A stretch of DNA of 64,000 nt from GCA-2731375 sp002731375 (GCA_030752605.1 JASMDX010000012.1:113806-177805), one strand, 5' to 3'. Shown: positions 43,044-52,707, numbered from the stretch's first letter. A program made the numbers and translations. Notes: generated by a model not told the origin, from the letters alone.

Positions 43044-44237
43044 ATGACTGAAGCGACCGGGCAGGGCCCCTTATCCAGATTTCGCGTGCTTGATTTGACG
43101 CGGGTGCGGGCCGGCCCGACCGCTGTGCGGCAGCTGGCGGATTGGGGTGCCGATGTGATCAAGCTGGAAACCCCGCCCTCTCCGAACGAGGGCGAGGGCA
43201 TGGGCGGGCCGCGCCATGGACCGGATTTTCAGAACATCCACCGTAACAAGCGCGGCCTGACCCTGAACCTGAAATTAGCCGAGGGCATGGAGGTCTTCCG
43301 CCGCCTGATCGCCCAGGTCGATGTGGTCGTCGAGAACTATCGCCCGGATGTGAAGCACCGCCTCGGCATTGATTATGACAGTCTGAAGGAGATCAATCCG
43401 GGTCTGGTCTACGGTTCCATCTCGGGCTTCGGCCAGGACGGCCCCTATGTGGGACGGCCCGGTTTCGACCAGATCGCCCAGGGCATGGGCGGCCTGATGT
43501 CGATTACCGGCGAACCGGGCGCGGGGCCCATGCGGGTCGGCATCCCCGTGGCCGATCTGACGGCTGGGTTGTTTTGCGCCCAAGGTATCCTGATCGCCTT
43601 GTTGGAGCGGGAAGTCTCGGGCCAGGGGCAGTGGGTCAAATCCTCGCTGCTGCAATCACAGATCGCCATGTTGGATTTTCAGGCCGCGCGTTGGCTGATG
43701 GCCGACGACGTGCCGCAACAGGCCGGTAACAACCATCCCACCTCGATTCCTACGGGCGTCTTCAAGACCAACGATGGCCATATCAACATCGCCGCCTCGG
43801 GCGCGGCGATCTATGCCCGCCTGGTCGATGTGCTGGGCGAGCCCGATCTGGGCACCGACAAACGCTTTGCCGATGGCGTTACGCGCTCGAAAAACCGCGA
43901 TGCCCTGAACCAGCGCATCGAAGCGGCGACTGTCACGAAATCCAGCGAGGAATGGGTCGATATCCTGAACAAGGCTGGCGTGCCATGCGGGCCTATCTAC
44001 AGCATCGATCAGGTTTTCGCCGATCCTCAGGTGCAGCATCTGAAGATGGCGCAGCCGGTGGAGAATGCGTACCTGGGCCATCAGGAGGTAGTGGGCCAAG
44101 CTGTTGAATTGAGCCGGACGCCCTCGGAAATCCGTTTTGCTACGCCGGAATTGGGCGAACACACGGACGAAATCCTGGGCGAGCTGGGTTATGCGCCGGA
44201 GGAGATCGCGGTCCTGCATGACAGCGGTGCGGTCTAA
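43044..44237 (+). CDS. CaiB/BaiF family III CoA-transferase
   Basis: 397 residues. FRVLDLTRVRAGPTAVRQLA opens the protein, followed by GADVIKLETPP, NIHRNKRGLTLNLKLAEGME, the catalytic region VENYRPDVKHRLGIDYD and ISGFGQDGPYVGRPGFDQIA. It resembles CoA-transferases of frc/succinyl-CoA type. The stop overlaps the amidase start by one base (TAATG), so the CoA-transferase and amidase are translationally linked. Confidence 0.9.
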   Translation: MTEATGQGPLSRFRVLDLTRVRAGPTAVRQLADWGADVIKLETPPSPNEGEGMGGPRHGPDFQNIHRNKRGLTLNLKLAEGMEVFRRLIAQVDVVVENYRPDVKHRLGIDYDSLKEINPGLVYGSISGFGQDGPYVGRPGFDQIAQGMGGLMSITGEPGAGPMRVGIPVADLTAGLFCAQGILIALLEREVSGQGQWVKSSLLQSQIAMLDFQAARWLMADDVPQQAGNNHPTSIPTGVFKTNDGHINIAASGAAIYARLVDVLGEPDLGTDKRFADGVTRSKNRDALNQRIEAATVTKSSEEWVDILNKAGVPCGPIYSIDQVFADPQVQHLKMAQPVENAYLGHQEVVGQAVELSRTPSEIRFATPELGEHTDEILGELGYAPEEIAVLHDSGAV

Positions 44238-45586
44238 TGAAAAGCCTTGCCGATATAGCTGGGGATCTGGCGGCTGGGCGTGCCAGCAGTCAGGACCTGA
44301 CCGAGGCCGCTCTGGCCCGTATCGATGACGGGGCAGGCGAGGGCGCGCGCGCCTTTATCAAGGTCTATCACGAGGCGGCCCTGGAATGCGCCAAGGCCTC
44401 GGATCAGGCCCGTGCACACGGCATCGTGGCTTCACCTCTGGCCGGTATTCCCGTTTCCATCAAGGATCTGTGCGATGTGGCGGGCGAGGTCACTCTAGCC
44501 GGCTCCATCGTGCGCCGGGACGAGGCGCCGGCAACGAAGGACGCACCGGCGGTGGTGCGTTTGCGGGCGGCGGGCGCGGTTATCACCGGGCGGACGAACA
44601 TGGTGGAATTCGCCATGGGTGCGCCGGGTACCAATGCCCATTACGGCACGCCGAAAAATGCCTGGGACCGGGCGACGGGGCGCATTCCGGGCGGTTCCTC
44701 CTCTGGTGCTGCCGTCTCGGTCACTGACGGCATGGCCGCCGCCGCCCTGGGTACGGATACTGCCGGTTCGGTCCGTATACCCGCTGCCCTTTGCGGCCTG
44801 GTGGGTCTTAAACCAACCGCCCGGCGGGTGCCCACCGAAGGCATTTATCCGTTGTCGCGAACCCTGGATTCGGTCGGCCCCCTGGCGCCAACAGTCGCTT
44901 GCTGCGCCCTGGTGGATGCGGTCTTTGCCGGTGAGACGCCACCCGAACTAGCGCCAAGGCCTCTGCAGGGACTGCGTTTGGCGGTGCCGAAATATCTGGT
45001 TTTTGATGATGTGGACGATGCCGTTGCTGCTGCTTTCCAGGGCGCTTTGAGCAAGCTTTCAGCGGCGGGCGCGCGGATCACGAATATTGATTTCGCCGAA
45101 CTGGCGCGGATTCCGGCAATCAATCGGATAGGCGGCTTTTCCACTGCCGAGGCGTATACCTTGCACCGCGCTGTCCTGGACCGTGCCGGCAATCAATATG
45201 ATCAAAACGTCGCCGCCCGCATCCGCTCGGGCGAGGTATGGACTGCCGCCGATTATATCGACTTGATCGATATCCGGGCGGATATGATGGCCGCGGCGGA
45301 CCGGATCACGGCGCCCTTCGATGCTATTGTAATGCCGACCTTGCCGGTGATCGCCTGTGCGATCGCTGATGTCGAGGACGGTGAGGCCTGGGGCACCATG
45401 GGCCGGTTATTGTTGCGCAATACGCTTGTGTCCAATTTCCTGGACCGTTGCGCCCTGACCGTGCCCTGTCATGACAAAGGCGATGCTCCAGTTGGTTTTA
45501 CGATGATAGGCGAGACCATGGGGGACCGCCGTCTGCTGGAAATAGGCCTGGCGGTGGAGGCCTGTATCTCTCCTGCGCTTTCGTGA
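44237..45586 (+). CDS. Amidase (amidase signature family)
   Basis: 449 residues. The Ser-cisSer-Lys triad regions are present: the Lys in IPVSIKDLCDVAGEV, and GGSSSGAAVSVTDGMAAAAL with both serines, then GTDTAGSVRIPAALCGLVGL. It hydrolyses an amide to acid and ammonia. Coupling to a CoA-transferase suggests the acid released is then activated as CoA ester. It overlaps the following decayed methyltransferase gene (GTGA). Confidence 0.92.
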   Translation: MKSLADIAGDLAAGRASSQDLTEAALARIDDGAGEGARAFIKVYHEAALECAKASDQARAHGIVASPLAGIPVSIKDLCDVAGEVTLAGSIVRRDEAPATKDAPAVVRLRAAGAVITGRTNMVEFAMGAPGTNAHYGTPKNAWDRATGRIPGGSSSGAAVSVTDGMAAAALGTDTAGSVRIPAALCGLVGLKPTARRVPTEGIYPLSRTLDSVGPLAPTVACCALVDAVFAGETPPELAPRPLQGLRLAVPKYLVFDDVDDAVAAAFQGALSKLSAAGARITNIDFAELARIPAINRIGGFSTAEAYTLHRAVLDRAGNQYDQNVAARIRSGEVWTAADYIDLIDIRADMMAAADRITAPFDAIVMPTLPVIACAIADVEDGEAWGTMGRLLLRNTLVSNFLDRCALTVPCHDKGDAPVGFTMIGETMGDRRLLEIGLAVEACISPALS

Positions 45587-46093
45587 GCACGGACCGGGCT
45601 GCCTTCATTGCCGCCAACACGGTCGTGCAATCACCCGAGTTGCTGCCTGAAATCAAGCTTCATCTGGCCGCGGAAGAGATGCCAATCAGGCGGATGAATG
45701 ATGAGGAGCGGGAAACTGCCGGTGTGCCCTGCCCTAATGGGTCTTTGCCTGGGCAGGGAGGCAGGCATTGGCCCGCTATCTTGCTTGACCAGCCGGGGAC
45801 CGCGTGGGGCGAGACCGTTCTGGATGTGGGCGCCGGCAGCGGGTTGGAGGCGATCGCCGCGGCCATGACGAGGGCGGACTCGGTGTTAGCGGCGGACCTT
45901 GGCCAAACATCTAGAATCCTGGCTGCGCGGCTTGCATACAACTGGCGTGGAAATTCTGATCGGTGACCCGCAACGGACCTTTCTACCCCGTCAAGGTTTG
46001 GAGAAATTGGCGAGCTATGTGGTGACGATCACGTCGGCCCTTGAAGATAGTGATTTACTCAGCGCAAGCATCTGGCGGATGGTAGATTATTGA
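45583..46093 (+). pseudogene. Broken methyltransferase (nicotinamide N-methyltransferase-like)
   Basis: The GTG frame at 45583 has the start of the family, FIAANTVVQSPELLPEIKLH, and the SAM motif VLDVGAGSGLEAIAAAMTRA. Around 45730-45790 the expected WAFAWAGGQALARYL-type segment is found in a different frame (FAWAGRQALARYL), so the frame slips there and back. After the AAD motif a deletion removes the middle of the domain. A third frame, 45899-46093, carries the C-terminus: VEILIGDPQRTFLPRQGLEK and LEDSDLLSASIWRM. Several independent lesions argue for a real pseudogene. Confidence 0.7.
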
Positions 46094-46132
46094 ACTATGC
46101 TGTGCGCTTCTAATTGATTGGAGGCGTACACA

Positions 46133-47500
46133 ATGAGTGATCAAATCAAATATCTTCTGGAAGAAGAGAAGCTGCCAAGGACTTGGTATAATTTGGCCGC
46201 TGACCTGCCCGAGCCTATGCCTCCCGTGCTGCACCCGGGCACCGGCCAACCTGTTGGCCCGGACGATCTGGCACCGCTGTTCCCCATGGCCCTGATCGGC
46301 CAGGAAGTCAGCACTGAGCGGGAGATCGAAATTCCTGAACCCGTGCGCGAGGTTTACCGCCAGTGGCGGCCATCGCCACTGCATCGGGCCCGGCGTTTGG
46401 AAAAAGCCCTCGATACTCCAGCGCGTATTTATTACAAATACGAAGGCGTCAGCCCCGCCGGTAGTCACAAGCCGAATACCTCCGTGGCGCAAGCCTTTTA
46501 CAACAAGGAAGAGGGTGTGAAGCGCCTGACCACCGAGACAGGCGCTGGGCAATGGGGCTCATCCCTGGCCTATGCAGGCAATCTATTTGGATTGGAGGTC
46601 GAGGTCTACATGGTCAAGGTTTCCTACAATCAAAAGCCCTATCGTCGGGCCTTGATGGAGACCTATGGCGCCACATGTTATGCCTCGCCCACGGACCGGA
46701 CGGAATCCGGCAAGGCGATTTTGGCGCAAGACCTGAATTCACCGGGTAGCCTGGGTATTGCGATTTCCGAGGCGGTGGAATTGGCCGCGCAGCGTGATGA
46801 TACGAAATATTCTCTGGGCAGTGTCTTGAACCATGTTCTGCTGCACCAATCAGTGATTGGTGTCGAGGCCATCGCGCAGATGGAAATGGCCGACGACTAT
46901 CCCGATATCGTCATCGGTTGCGCAGGTGGCGGCAGTAACTTTGCCGGCCTAGCGTTCCCGTTCCTGGGTGCCCAACTGCGCGGCGGCAAGAATGTGCGGA
47001 TTATCGCATCCGAGCCGTCGGCCTGCCCCTCCCTGACGCGGGGCACTTACGCATATGATTTTGGCGATACGGGCAACCTGACGCCGTTGGTCAAGATGTA
47101 CACCTTGGGCTCATCCTTCATGCCTCCAGGGTTCCATGCCGGCGGTCTGCGCTATCACGGCATGTCGGGTATCGTCAGTCATATCAAGGATCTCGGCCTG
47201 ATCGAGGCGACTGCCTATCAGCAGACCAGCTGTTTCGAAGCGGCAGTGAAATTCGCCCGCAGCGAAGGTATCGTGCCGGCGCCCGAATCTAGCCATGCCA
47301 TCCGCGCGGTGGTCGAGCAGGCGGAACAATGCAAGCAGGAAGGTGCCGCCAAGACCATTCTGTTCAATCTGTCGGGCCATGGTCATTTCGACATGGCCGC
47401 CTATACGGATTACTTCGCCGGCAATTTGGAAGACCGTGACTATGACGAAGCGGCCTTGCAGACGGCACTGGCGGCTTTGCCGCAGGTGGCGGCGGAGTAG
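46133..47500 (+). CDS. TrpB2-type tryptophan synthase beta chain-like PLP enzyme
   Basis: 455 residues from the ATG at 46133 with GGAGG upstream; five extra codons in frame are less likely. The long N-terminal WYNLAADLPEPMPPVLHPGT is typical of TrpB2 rather than TrpB1. The PLP lysine is in GVSPAGSHKPNTSVAQAFY and the phosphate loop in IVIGCAGGGSNFAGLAFPF. TrpB2 makes tryptophan from indole and serine, or salvages indole, without TrpA. No other trp gene is near; it sits 32 bases before the carboxylase operon, so an amino-acid-linked role is possible. Confidence 0.88.
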   Translation: MSDQIKYLLEEEKLPRTWYNLAADLPEPMPPVLHPGTGQPVGPDDLAPLFPMALIGQEVSTEREIEIPEPVREVYRQWRPSPLHRARRLEKALDTPARIYYKYEGVSPAGSHKPNTSVAQAFYNKEEGVKRLTTETGAGQWGSSLAYAGNLFGLEVEVYMVKVSYNQKPYRRALMETYGATCYASPTDRTESGKAILAQDLNSPGSLGIAISEAVELAAQRDDTKYSLGSVLNHVLLHQSVIGVEAIAQMEMADDYPDIVIGCAGGGSNFAGLAFPFLGAQLRGGKNVRIIASEPSACPSLTRGTYAYDFGDTGNLTPLVKMYTLGSSFMPPGFHAGGLRYHGMSGIVSHIKDLGLIEATAYQQTSCFEAAVKFARSEGIVPAPESSHAIRAVVEQAEQCKQEGAAKTILFNLSGHGHFDMAAYTDYFAGNLEDRDYDEAALQTALAALPQVAAE

Positions 47501-47532
47501 CTTTCTGTTCTCACGGTTGAGGTCTATCGACG

Positions 47533-49140
47533 ATGGCGGTGATCACCAGCAAGGTGCAGACCCGTTCGCCTGAGTTCGAGGCGAATTATGCCCATATGGA
47601 AGAAAAGCTGTCGGCGCTGCGGGCCGCCGTTGCCCAGGTAAAACTGGGTGGTGGCGAGCATTCCCGCCAACGGCATGTGGACCGTGGCAAGTTGTTACCG
47701 CGGGAGCGTATCCGCTCGCTGCTGGATCCAGGCGCGCCGTTCCTGGAATTGCAGCAACTGGCGGCGTGGGAGCTTTATGACGAGGATATCCCTTCCGCCG
47801 GGGTGATCACCGGGATTGGCCGGGTTTCGGGCCGGGAGTGCCTGATCATTGCCAACGACGCCACGGTCAAGGGCGGTACCTACTATCCCATGACCGTGAA
47901 AAAACATGTGCGGGCCCAGGAGGTGGCGGAGCAGAACCATCTGCCGTGCATCTATCTAGTGGATTCGGGCGGTGCCAATCTACCTCAATGGCCCGATGTG
48001 TTTCCCGACCGGGACCATTTTGGCCGGATCTTTTACAATCAGGCTAACATGTCCGCCAAGGGCATCCCGCAGATTGCCGTGGTCATGGGATCATGCACGG
48101 CCGGCGGGGCGTATGTGCCGGCGATGTCGGACGAAAGTATTATCGTGCGCGAACAGGGCACGATCTTTTTGGGCGGCCCGCCCCTGGTCAAAGCCGCGAC
48201 GGGCGAGGAAGTCTCGGCGGAAAATCTGGGCGGTGCCGATCTGCATTCCCGGACCTCCGGCGTCACCGATCATTATGCCATGGATGACCGCCATGCGTTG
48301 GCGATCGCACGCCAGATCGTTTCCAATCTTAACCGGGTTAAGCATTGTTCCTGGGATGTCAAAACACCGCGTCCGCCCGCTTATGACCCCAAGGAGCTGT
48401 TCGGCATCCTGCCACAAGATGTGCGCCAGCCTTACGATGTGCATGAAGTCATAGCGCGCATCGTGGATGGTAGCGAGTTTGACGAATTCAAACGCCTCTA
48501 TGGCACCACGCTGGTTTGTGGCTTTGCCCATGTCTGGGGCTATCCGGTGGGCATCGTCGCCAACAATGGTATCTTGTTTTCGGAATCTTCTCTAAAAGGT
48601 GCGCACTTTATTGAGCTGTGCAGCCAGCGCAATATTCCCCTGGTGTTTCTGCAGAATATCTCCGGCTTCATGGTTGGTCAGAAGTACGAAGCGGGGGGTA
48701 TTGCCAAGGATGGCGCCAAGCTGGTGACTGCGGTCTCTACCACCAAGGTACCGAAATATACCATCGTCACCGGCGGCTCCTATGGGGCCGGCAATTACGG
48801 CATGTGCGGCCGGGCCTATAGCCCGCGCTTTCTTTGGATGTGGCCCAGCGCTTCCCTCGCCCTGATGGGCCCGGATCAGGCTGCTGGCGTTCTGGCCACG
48901 GTGCGCCGGACCGGGCTTGAGCGCCAGGGCGAGGAGTGGAGCGCGGAAGCCGAGGCCGAATTCAAGCAGCCGATCATTGATCAGTTCACCGAACAAAGTT
49001 CACCCTATTTCGCCACCGCGCGGGGCTGGGACGATGGCCTGATTGATCCCTCGGAAACCCGCAACGTGCTGGGCCTAGCTCTATCTGCATCATTGAATGC
49101 GCCGGTGGAGCCAACCAACTTTGGTGTCTTTCGTATGTGA
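47533..49140 (+). CDS. liuB: Methylcrotonyl-CoA carboxylase, carboxyltransferase (beta) subunit
   Basis: 535 residues, the normal MCC beta length. Features are the opening AVAQVKLGGGEHSRQRHVDR, GKLLPRERIRSLLDPGAPFL, YLVDSGGANLPQWPDVFPD, and GSCTAGGAYVPAMSDESIIV (acyl-CoA site), with NNGILFSESSLKGAHFIELC later. It transfers CO2 from biotin to 3-methylcrotonyl-CoA in leucine degradation. Operon order beta, enoyl-CoA hydratase, alpha matches liu clusters. Geranyl-CoA carboxylase is a less likely alternative, as no atu genes are present. Confidence 0.92.
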   Translation: MAVITSKVQTRSPEFEANYAHMEEKLSALRAAVAQVKLGGGEHSRQRHVDRGKLLPRERIRSLLDPGAPFLELQQLAAWELYDEDIPSAGVITGIGRVSGRECLIIANDATVKGGTYYPMTVKKHVRAQEVAEQNHLPCIYLVDSGGANLPQWPDVFPDRDHFGRIFYNQANMSAKGIPQIAVVMGSCTAGGAYVPAMSDESIIVREQGTIFLGGPPLVKAATGEEVSAENLGGADLHSRTSGVTDHYAMDDRHALAIARQIVSNLNRVKHCSWDVKTPRPPAYDPKELFGILPQDVRQPYDVHEVIARIVDGSEFDEFKRLYGTTLVCGFAHVWGYPVGIVANNGILFSESSLKGAHFIELCSQRNIPLVFLQNISGFMVGQKYEAGGIAKDGAKLVTAVSTTKVPKYTIVTGGSYGAGNYGMCGRAYSPRFLWMWPSASLALMGPDQAAGVLATVRRTGLERQGEEWSAEAEAEFKQPIIDQFTEQSSPYFATARGWDDGLIDPSETRNVLGLALSASLNAPVEPTNFGVFRM

Positions 49141-49171
49141 GCCTGAAGGATATTTTGATGAGTGCCCAAAA

Positions 49172-49969
49172 ATGACTGAAGATGTTGTGCTGGTGAAGAA
49201 GCACGCCAATGGTCTGGCGGAAGTCACCATGAACCGTCCCGAGATCTTTAACGCGCTGAATGTTGAGTTGCAAGCCCGCCTGACGGAAGTCTTTATGGAT
49301 CTGGGCACAGATGATGACGTGCGCTTCATCACCCTGACCGGTGCGGGTAAGCATTTTTGCGCTGGCGGTGATATCAACTATCTGCTTGAGACCGGGCAGT
49401 GGAGCGTGGCAGACAATCAGGCAGACGCTGAAAAACTGGCCAAGATGTTAAACACCATCTTTACCTGTCCCAAGCCGGTGATCGGCCTGATCAACGGCGC
49501 GGCCTATGGTGGCGGCCTGGGCATGACCGCGGTTTGTGACATCGCCATTGGGGTCGAGGCGGCCTCGTTCACTCTGTCGGAAGTCAAGCTGGGCCTGATC
49601 CCCGGTACCATCGCGCCCTATGTGGTGCAGGCCATGGGCGTGCGCCAGGCGCGGCGCTGGTTTGTCACTGCCGAGCGTATCGATGCCCACAAGGGCAAGG
49701 AGCTTGGCCTACTGCATGAAGTGGTGGCCGACCAGGATGCCTTGGAGGCTGAGCGCGACCGTCTGATCGGGATGATTCAGAAAAATGGCCCCATCGCCAT
49801 GCAGGACAGCAAGGCCCTGGTGCTGGCGGTCTATAACCGCCCCGTGGACAACAACGTCATGGTCGACAGTGCCCGGCGCATTGCCGAAAGCCGGGCCAAG
49901 CCCGAGGGTCAGGAGGGCGCGACGGCGTTCCTGGAAAAACGCCCCGCCGCCTGGGTGCCACAAGGTTAG
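49172..49969 (+). CDS. liuC: Enoyl-CoA hydratase, probable methylglutaconyl-CoA hydratase
   Basis: 265 residues from the ATG at 49172. The crotonase pattern is visible: VTMNRPEIFNALNVELQARL, LTGAGKHFCAGGDINYL (oxyanion hole) and LINGAAYGGGLGMTAVCDIA, followed by FTLSEVKLGLIPGTIAPYV with the catalytic Glu region. It lies between the two carboxylase subunits, supporting hydration of 3-methylglutaconyl-CoA to HMG-CoA. A frame from 49097 overlaps liuB and is not the start. A tiny upstream ATG at 49158 runs into a stop after five codons. Confidence 0.9.
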   Translation: MTEDVVLVKKHANGLAEVTMNRPEIFNALNVELQARLTEVFMDLGTDDDVRFITLTGAGKHFCAGGDINYLLETGQWSVADNQADAEKLAKMLNTIFTCPKPVIGLINGAAYGGGLGMTAVCDIAIGVEAASFTLSEVKLGLIPGTIAPYVVQAMGVRQARRWFVTAERIDAHKGKELGLLHEVVADQDALEAERDRLIGMIQKNGPIAMQDSKALVLAVYNRPVDNNVMVDSARRIAESRAKPEGQEGATAFLEKRPAAWVPQG

Positions 49970-49985
49970 CGAAGAGAGCCCGAAT

Positions 49986-52001
49986 ATGTTTCGCAAAATT
50001 CTGATAGCCAACCGGGGTGAGATCGCCTGCCGGGTCATGCGCACCGCGCATTGTATGGGCACCGCCACAGTCGCGGTTTATTCCGAGGCGGACGCCAATG
50101 CCATGCACGTGGCCATGGCGGACGAGGCGGTCTTGATCGGACCCCCGCCGGTGCAGGAAAGCTATCTGTTGATTGAACGAATTATCGATGCGGCGCAACG
50201 CACTGGCGCGGTGGCGATCCATCCCGGTTATGGTTTTCTGGCCGAGAATGCCGCTTTTGCCGAGGCCTGCGCGGCGGCCAATATTGTCTTTATCGGCCCG
50301 CCGGCCTCGGCCATTCGGGCCATGGGTGAAAAGGCGGCGGCCAAGGCGCTGATGCAAAAGGCTAATGTTCCCGTTGTTTCTGGCTACCACGGCGATGATC
50401 AGTCCGATGAGGTGCTTACCAAGGCGGCGGATGAGATCGGTTATCCGGTGCTGATCAAGGCGGTTTTGGGTGGCGGCGGCAAGGGCATGCGCAAGGTCAA
50501 TGCGGCTGGCAAGTTTGCCACGGCCCTGAAAGGCGCCCGCCGTGAGGGTCTGTCCTCGTTCGGTGATGACAAGGTCTTGGTGGAGAAGTTTCTCGAACGC
50601 CCCCGGCATATCGAGATCCAGGTTTTCGCCGATAAACTAGGTAATGCAGTGCATCTGTTCGAACGCGACTGTTCCGTCCAGCGCCGCCATCAAAAGGTAT
50701 TGGAGGAGGCGCCAGCGCCGGGCATGACGCCCGAGATGCGCCGCGCCATGGGTAATGCGGCGGTGGCCGCGGCCAAGGCCATCGGCTATGTGGGTGCGGG
50801 CACGGTGGAATTTATCGCCGATGTCAGCCACGGTCTCTCGGAAGATGCCTTCTATTTCATGGAAATGAATACGCGCCTGCAGGTGGAGCATCCGGTGACC
50901 GAGATGATCACCGGCCAGGATCTGGTGGAGTGGCAACTGCGTGTCGCCGCCGGTGAAGCCCTACCCATGACCCAGGACGAACTGGTTATCGACGGCCATG
51001 CGGTGGAAGCACGAATCTATTCAGAAAACCCGCAAAAGAAATTCCTCCCTGCCACGGGAACCTTGCATCGTCTGCGCCCACCCAAGGAAGGCCCACATCT
51101 GCGTGTCGATACAGGCGTGCGCGAGGGTGATGAAGTCTCCATCTACTACGATCCGATGATCGCCAAGCTGATTGTTTGGGACCGGGACCGGACCTCAGCC
51201 CTGCGCCGTTTGCACGATGCGCTGGAGCGTTACGAGATCGCTGGTGTTATCACCAACGTCAACTTCCTGGCCGCCGTCGCGGCCCATCCCGCCTTTGCCG
51301 CCGGCGATCTGGAAACTAGTTTTATCGACAAGCACAAGGATGACTTGATCCCACTCCCTGGCGCCGTGCCCAATCATGCCCTGGCCCTGGCTTGTCTGGA
51401 CCTGTTGTTGGCCCGCGAAGGGTATGCCGCACCTGCCGATCCACATTCACCCTGGGTCCAGGTTGACGGCTGGCGCCTGAATGATCAGGGCCATGATGAG
51501 CTATGTTTCCGTGATGACGGCGACGGCAGCGATATCTTGGTGACGGTGCACTATCCGGCTGTGGCCGGTTACCGCCTAGAATTGCCGGGCGGTGAGATGC
51601 TGGCCAATGGTGAAGTGGATGAGGGCGGGACTTTATGGGCCGATCTGGATGGCTTGCGCGTCTCGGCCGCGGTGGTCCATGAAGGTGACAAGGTGACGAT
51701 CCTGTTTGGTGGCCGGGCGCATCGCATTGAACGCGTCGATCCCATGGCCCTGCGTGATGTAGATCTTGATGAGGGTGGCAAGGTGACGGCGCCGCTACCG
51801 GGCAAGATCGTACAGGTTCAGGTCGAGGTCGGCGCCAGCGTCGGCAAGGGCGATCCGTTGCTGATCCTGGAAGCGATGAAGATGGAACATACCATAACTG
51901 CGCCCCGTGACGCGGTGATCGCCGGCTTGCCCTTTGCTCCCGGCGAGCAGGTCGAGGAAGGCGTTGAATTGGTTATTTTCGAGGCTTCGCCCGAGGCTTA
52001 A
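49986..52001 (+). CDS. liuD: Methylcrotonyl-CoA carboxylase, biotin-carrying (alpha) subunit
   Basis: 671 residues from MFRKILIANRGEIACRVMRT. The biotin carboxylase domain shows IHPGYGFLAENAAFAEACAA, VLIKAVLGGGGKGMRKV (ATP loop) and the EMNTRLQVEHPVTEMITG metal/catalytic region. The biotinyl lysine is about Lys632 in LILEAMKMEHTITAP. It carboxylates its own biotin for liuB. Upstream in-frame sequence from 49785 overlaps the hydratase gene and is not part of it. Completes leucine-degradation set with HMG-CoA lyase at 52708. Confidence 0.95.
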   Translation: MFRKILIANRGEIACRVMRTAHCMGTATVAVYSEADANAMHVAMADEAVLIGPPPVQESYLLIERIIDAAQRTGAVAIHPGYGFLAENAAFAEACAAANIVFIGPPASAIRAMGEKAAAKALMQKANVPVVSGYHGDDQSDEVLTKAADEIGYPVLIKAVLGGGGKGMRKVNAAGKFATALKGARREGLSSFGDDKVLVEKFLERPRHIEIQVFADKLGNAVHLFERDCSVQRRHQKVLEEAPAPGMTPEMRRAMGNAAVAAAKAIGYVGAGTVEFIADVSHGLSEDAFYFMEMNTRLQVEHPVTEMITGQDLVEWQLRVAAGEALPMTQDELVIDGHAVEARIYSENPQKKFLPATGTLHRLRPPKEGPHLRVDTGVREGDEVSIYYDPMIAKLIVWDRDRTSALRRLHDALERYEIAGVITNVNFLAAVAAHPAFAAGDLETSFIDKHKDDLIPLPGAVPNHALALACLDLLLAREGYAAPADPHSPWVQVDGWRLNDQGHDELCFRDDGDGSDILVTVHYPAVAGYRLELPGGEMLANGEVDEGGTLWADLDGLRVSAAVVHEGDKVTILFGGRAHRIERVDPMALRDVDLDEGGKVTAPLPGKIVQVQVEVGASVGKGDPLLILEAMKMEHTITAPRDAVIAGLPFAPGEQVEEGVELVIFEASPEA

Positions 52002-52024
52002 GCCCGGAACTTCTCCAAGTTTAA

Positions 52025-52513
52025 CTACTGCGTCCTGTCCGTATTGCCGGCGGGGGCAGCCGCATCATTGTTGAGCGCGACGGTCTGGGTTTTCTTACGC
52101 AATTTTGCCAATAGGCCCGAGACCTTGCCGCCGCTGCCGCGGATCACGGAGGTGAATTCCGACCGTTGGGCCATGGCGAGCGAGACGCCTTCAACCATGA
52201 TATCAACCACCCGCCAGCCACCTTCGCGCAACTTCAGGCGCCAATCCAACAGGATGACGGGGGCATTGTAAGATTCGATCTTGCTGTACACGATGGCGTC
52301 ATCGTTACCGTCGGCCCGGTGGCCGGTCACCGTCAGACCGGCGCTGCCGTAATTGCCCAGACGTCGGCCGTAAATAGCGACGAGGTAGTCTTCGAACAGC
52401 AGTACGAATTCAATCGGTTCCGCTTCGCTGGCCCGGCGCCAATAGCGGCCCAGAACAAACCGTCCGATGGTGGGCAGGTCAAAATCGCGTCGCAGCAGGT
52501 CGCGGTCGGTCCG
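52025..52513 (-). pseudogene. MlaC-like lipid-transport protein, N-terminus missing
   Basis: RRDFDLPTIGRFVLGRYWRR, then EFVLLFEDYLVAIYGRRLGN, VYSKIESYNAPVILLDWRLK and WRVVDIMVEGVSLAMAQRSE follow the MlaC/Ttg2D family (periplasmic phospholipid carrier of the Mla pathway). The normal signal peptide and first 50 or so residues are absent. Beyond about 52513 the minus-strand frame turns into unrelated sequence that is antisense to a flagellar-type fragment. The open frame reaches 52636, but its upstream part is not MlaC. A functional exported protein is unlikely. Confidence 0.72.
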
Positions 52514-52630
52514 GTGGAGGCCGAGGATATTGTGAGCCTGAAAACCGCCGAGCATGCCTTTAAGGCCAATGGCGCCGTTTTCAATGCAGCCAAGCGGATG
52601 GAAGAACGCTTGTTGGATATCCTGGCCTGA
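52514..52630 (+). pseudogene. C-terminal fragment of a flagellar rod/hook-type protein
   Basis: The plus-strand frame reads VEAEDIVSLKTAEHAFKANG then AVFNAAKRMEERLLDILA and stops. This has the pattern of the Flg_bbr_C helix of flagellar rod and hook proteins: V-x-L-x-x-A-x-x-A-F-x-A-N-x-x-V, ending LLDI. No start or upstream flagellar sequence exists; the upstream part is antisense to the MlaC remnant. The family call is moderate. Confidence 0.5.
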
Positions 52631-52707
52631 TATCACATTGCGATGCCAGCCTAATTCAGATTTCGAGCCGTGTTCGCGGCGCGCGGATCGCCCGCCAAGA
52701 AACCATA

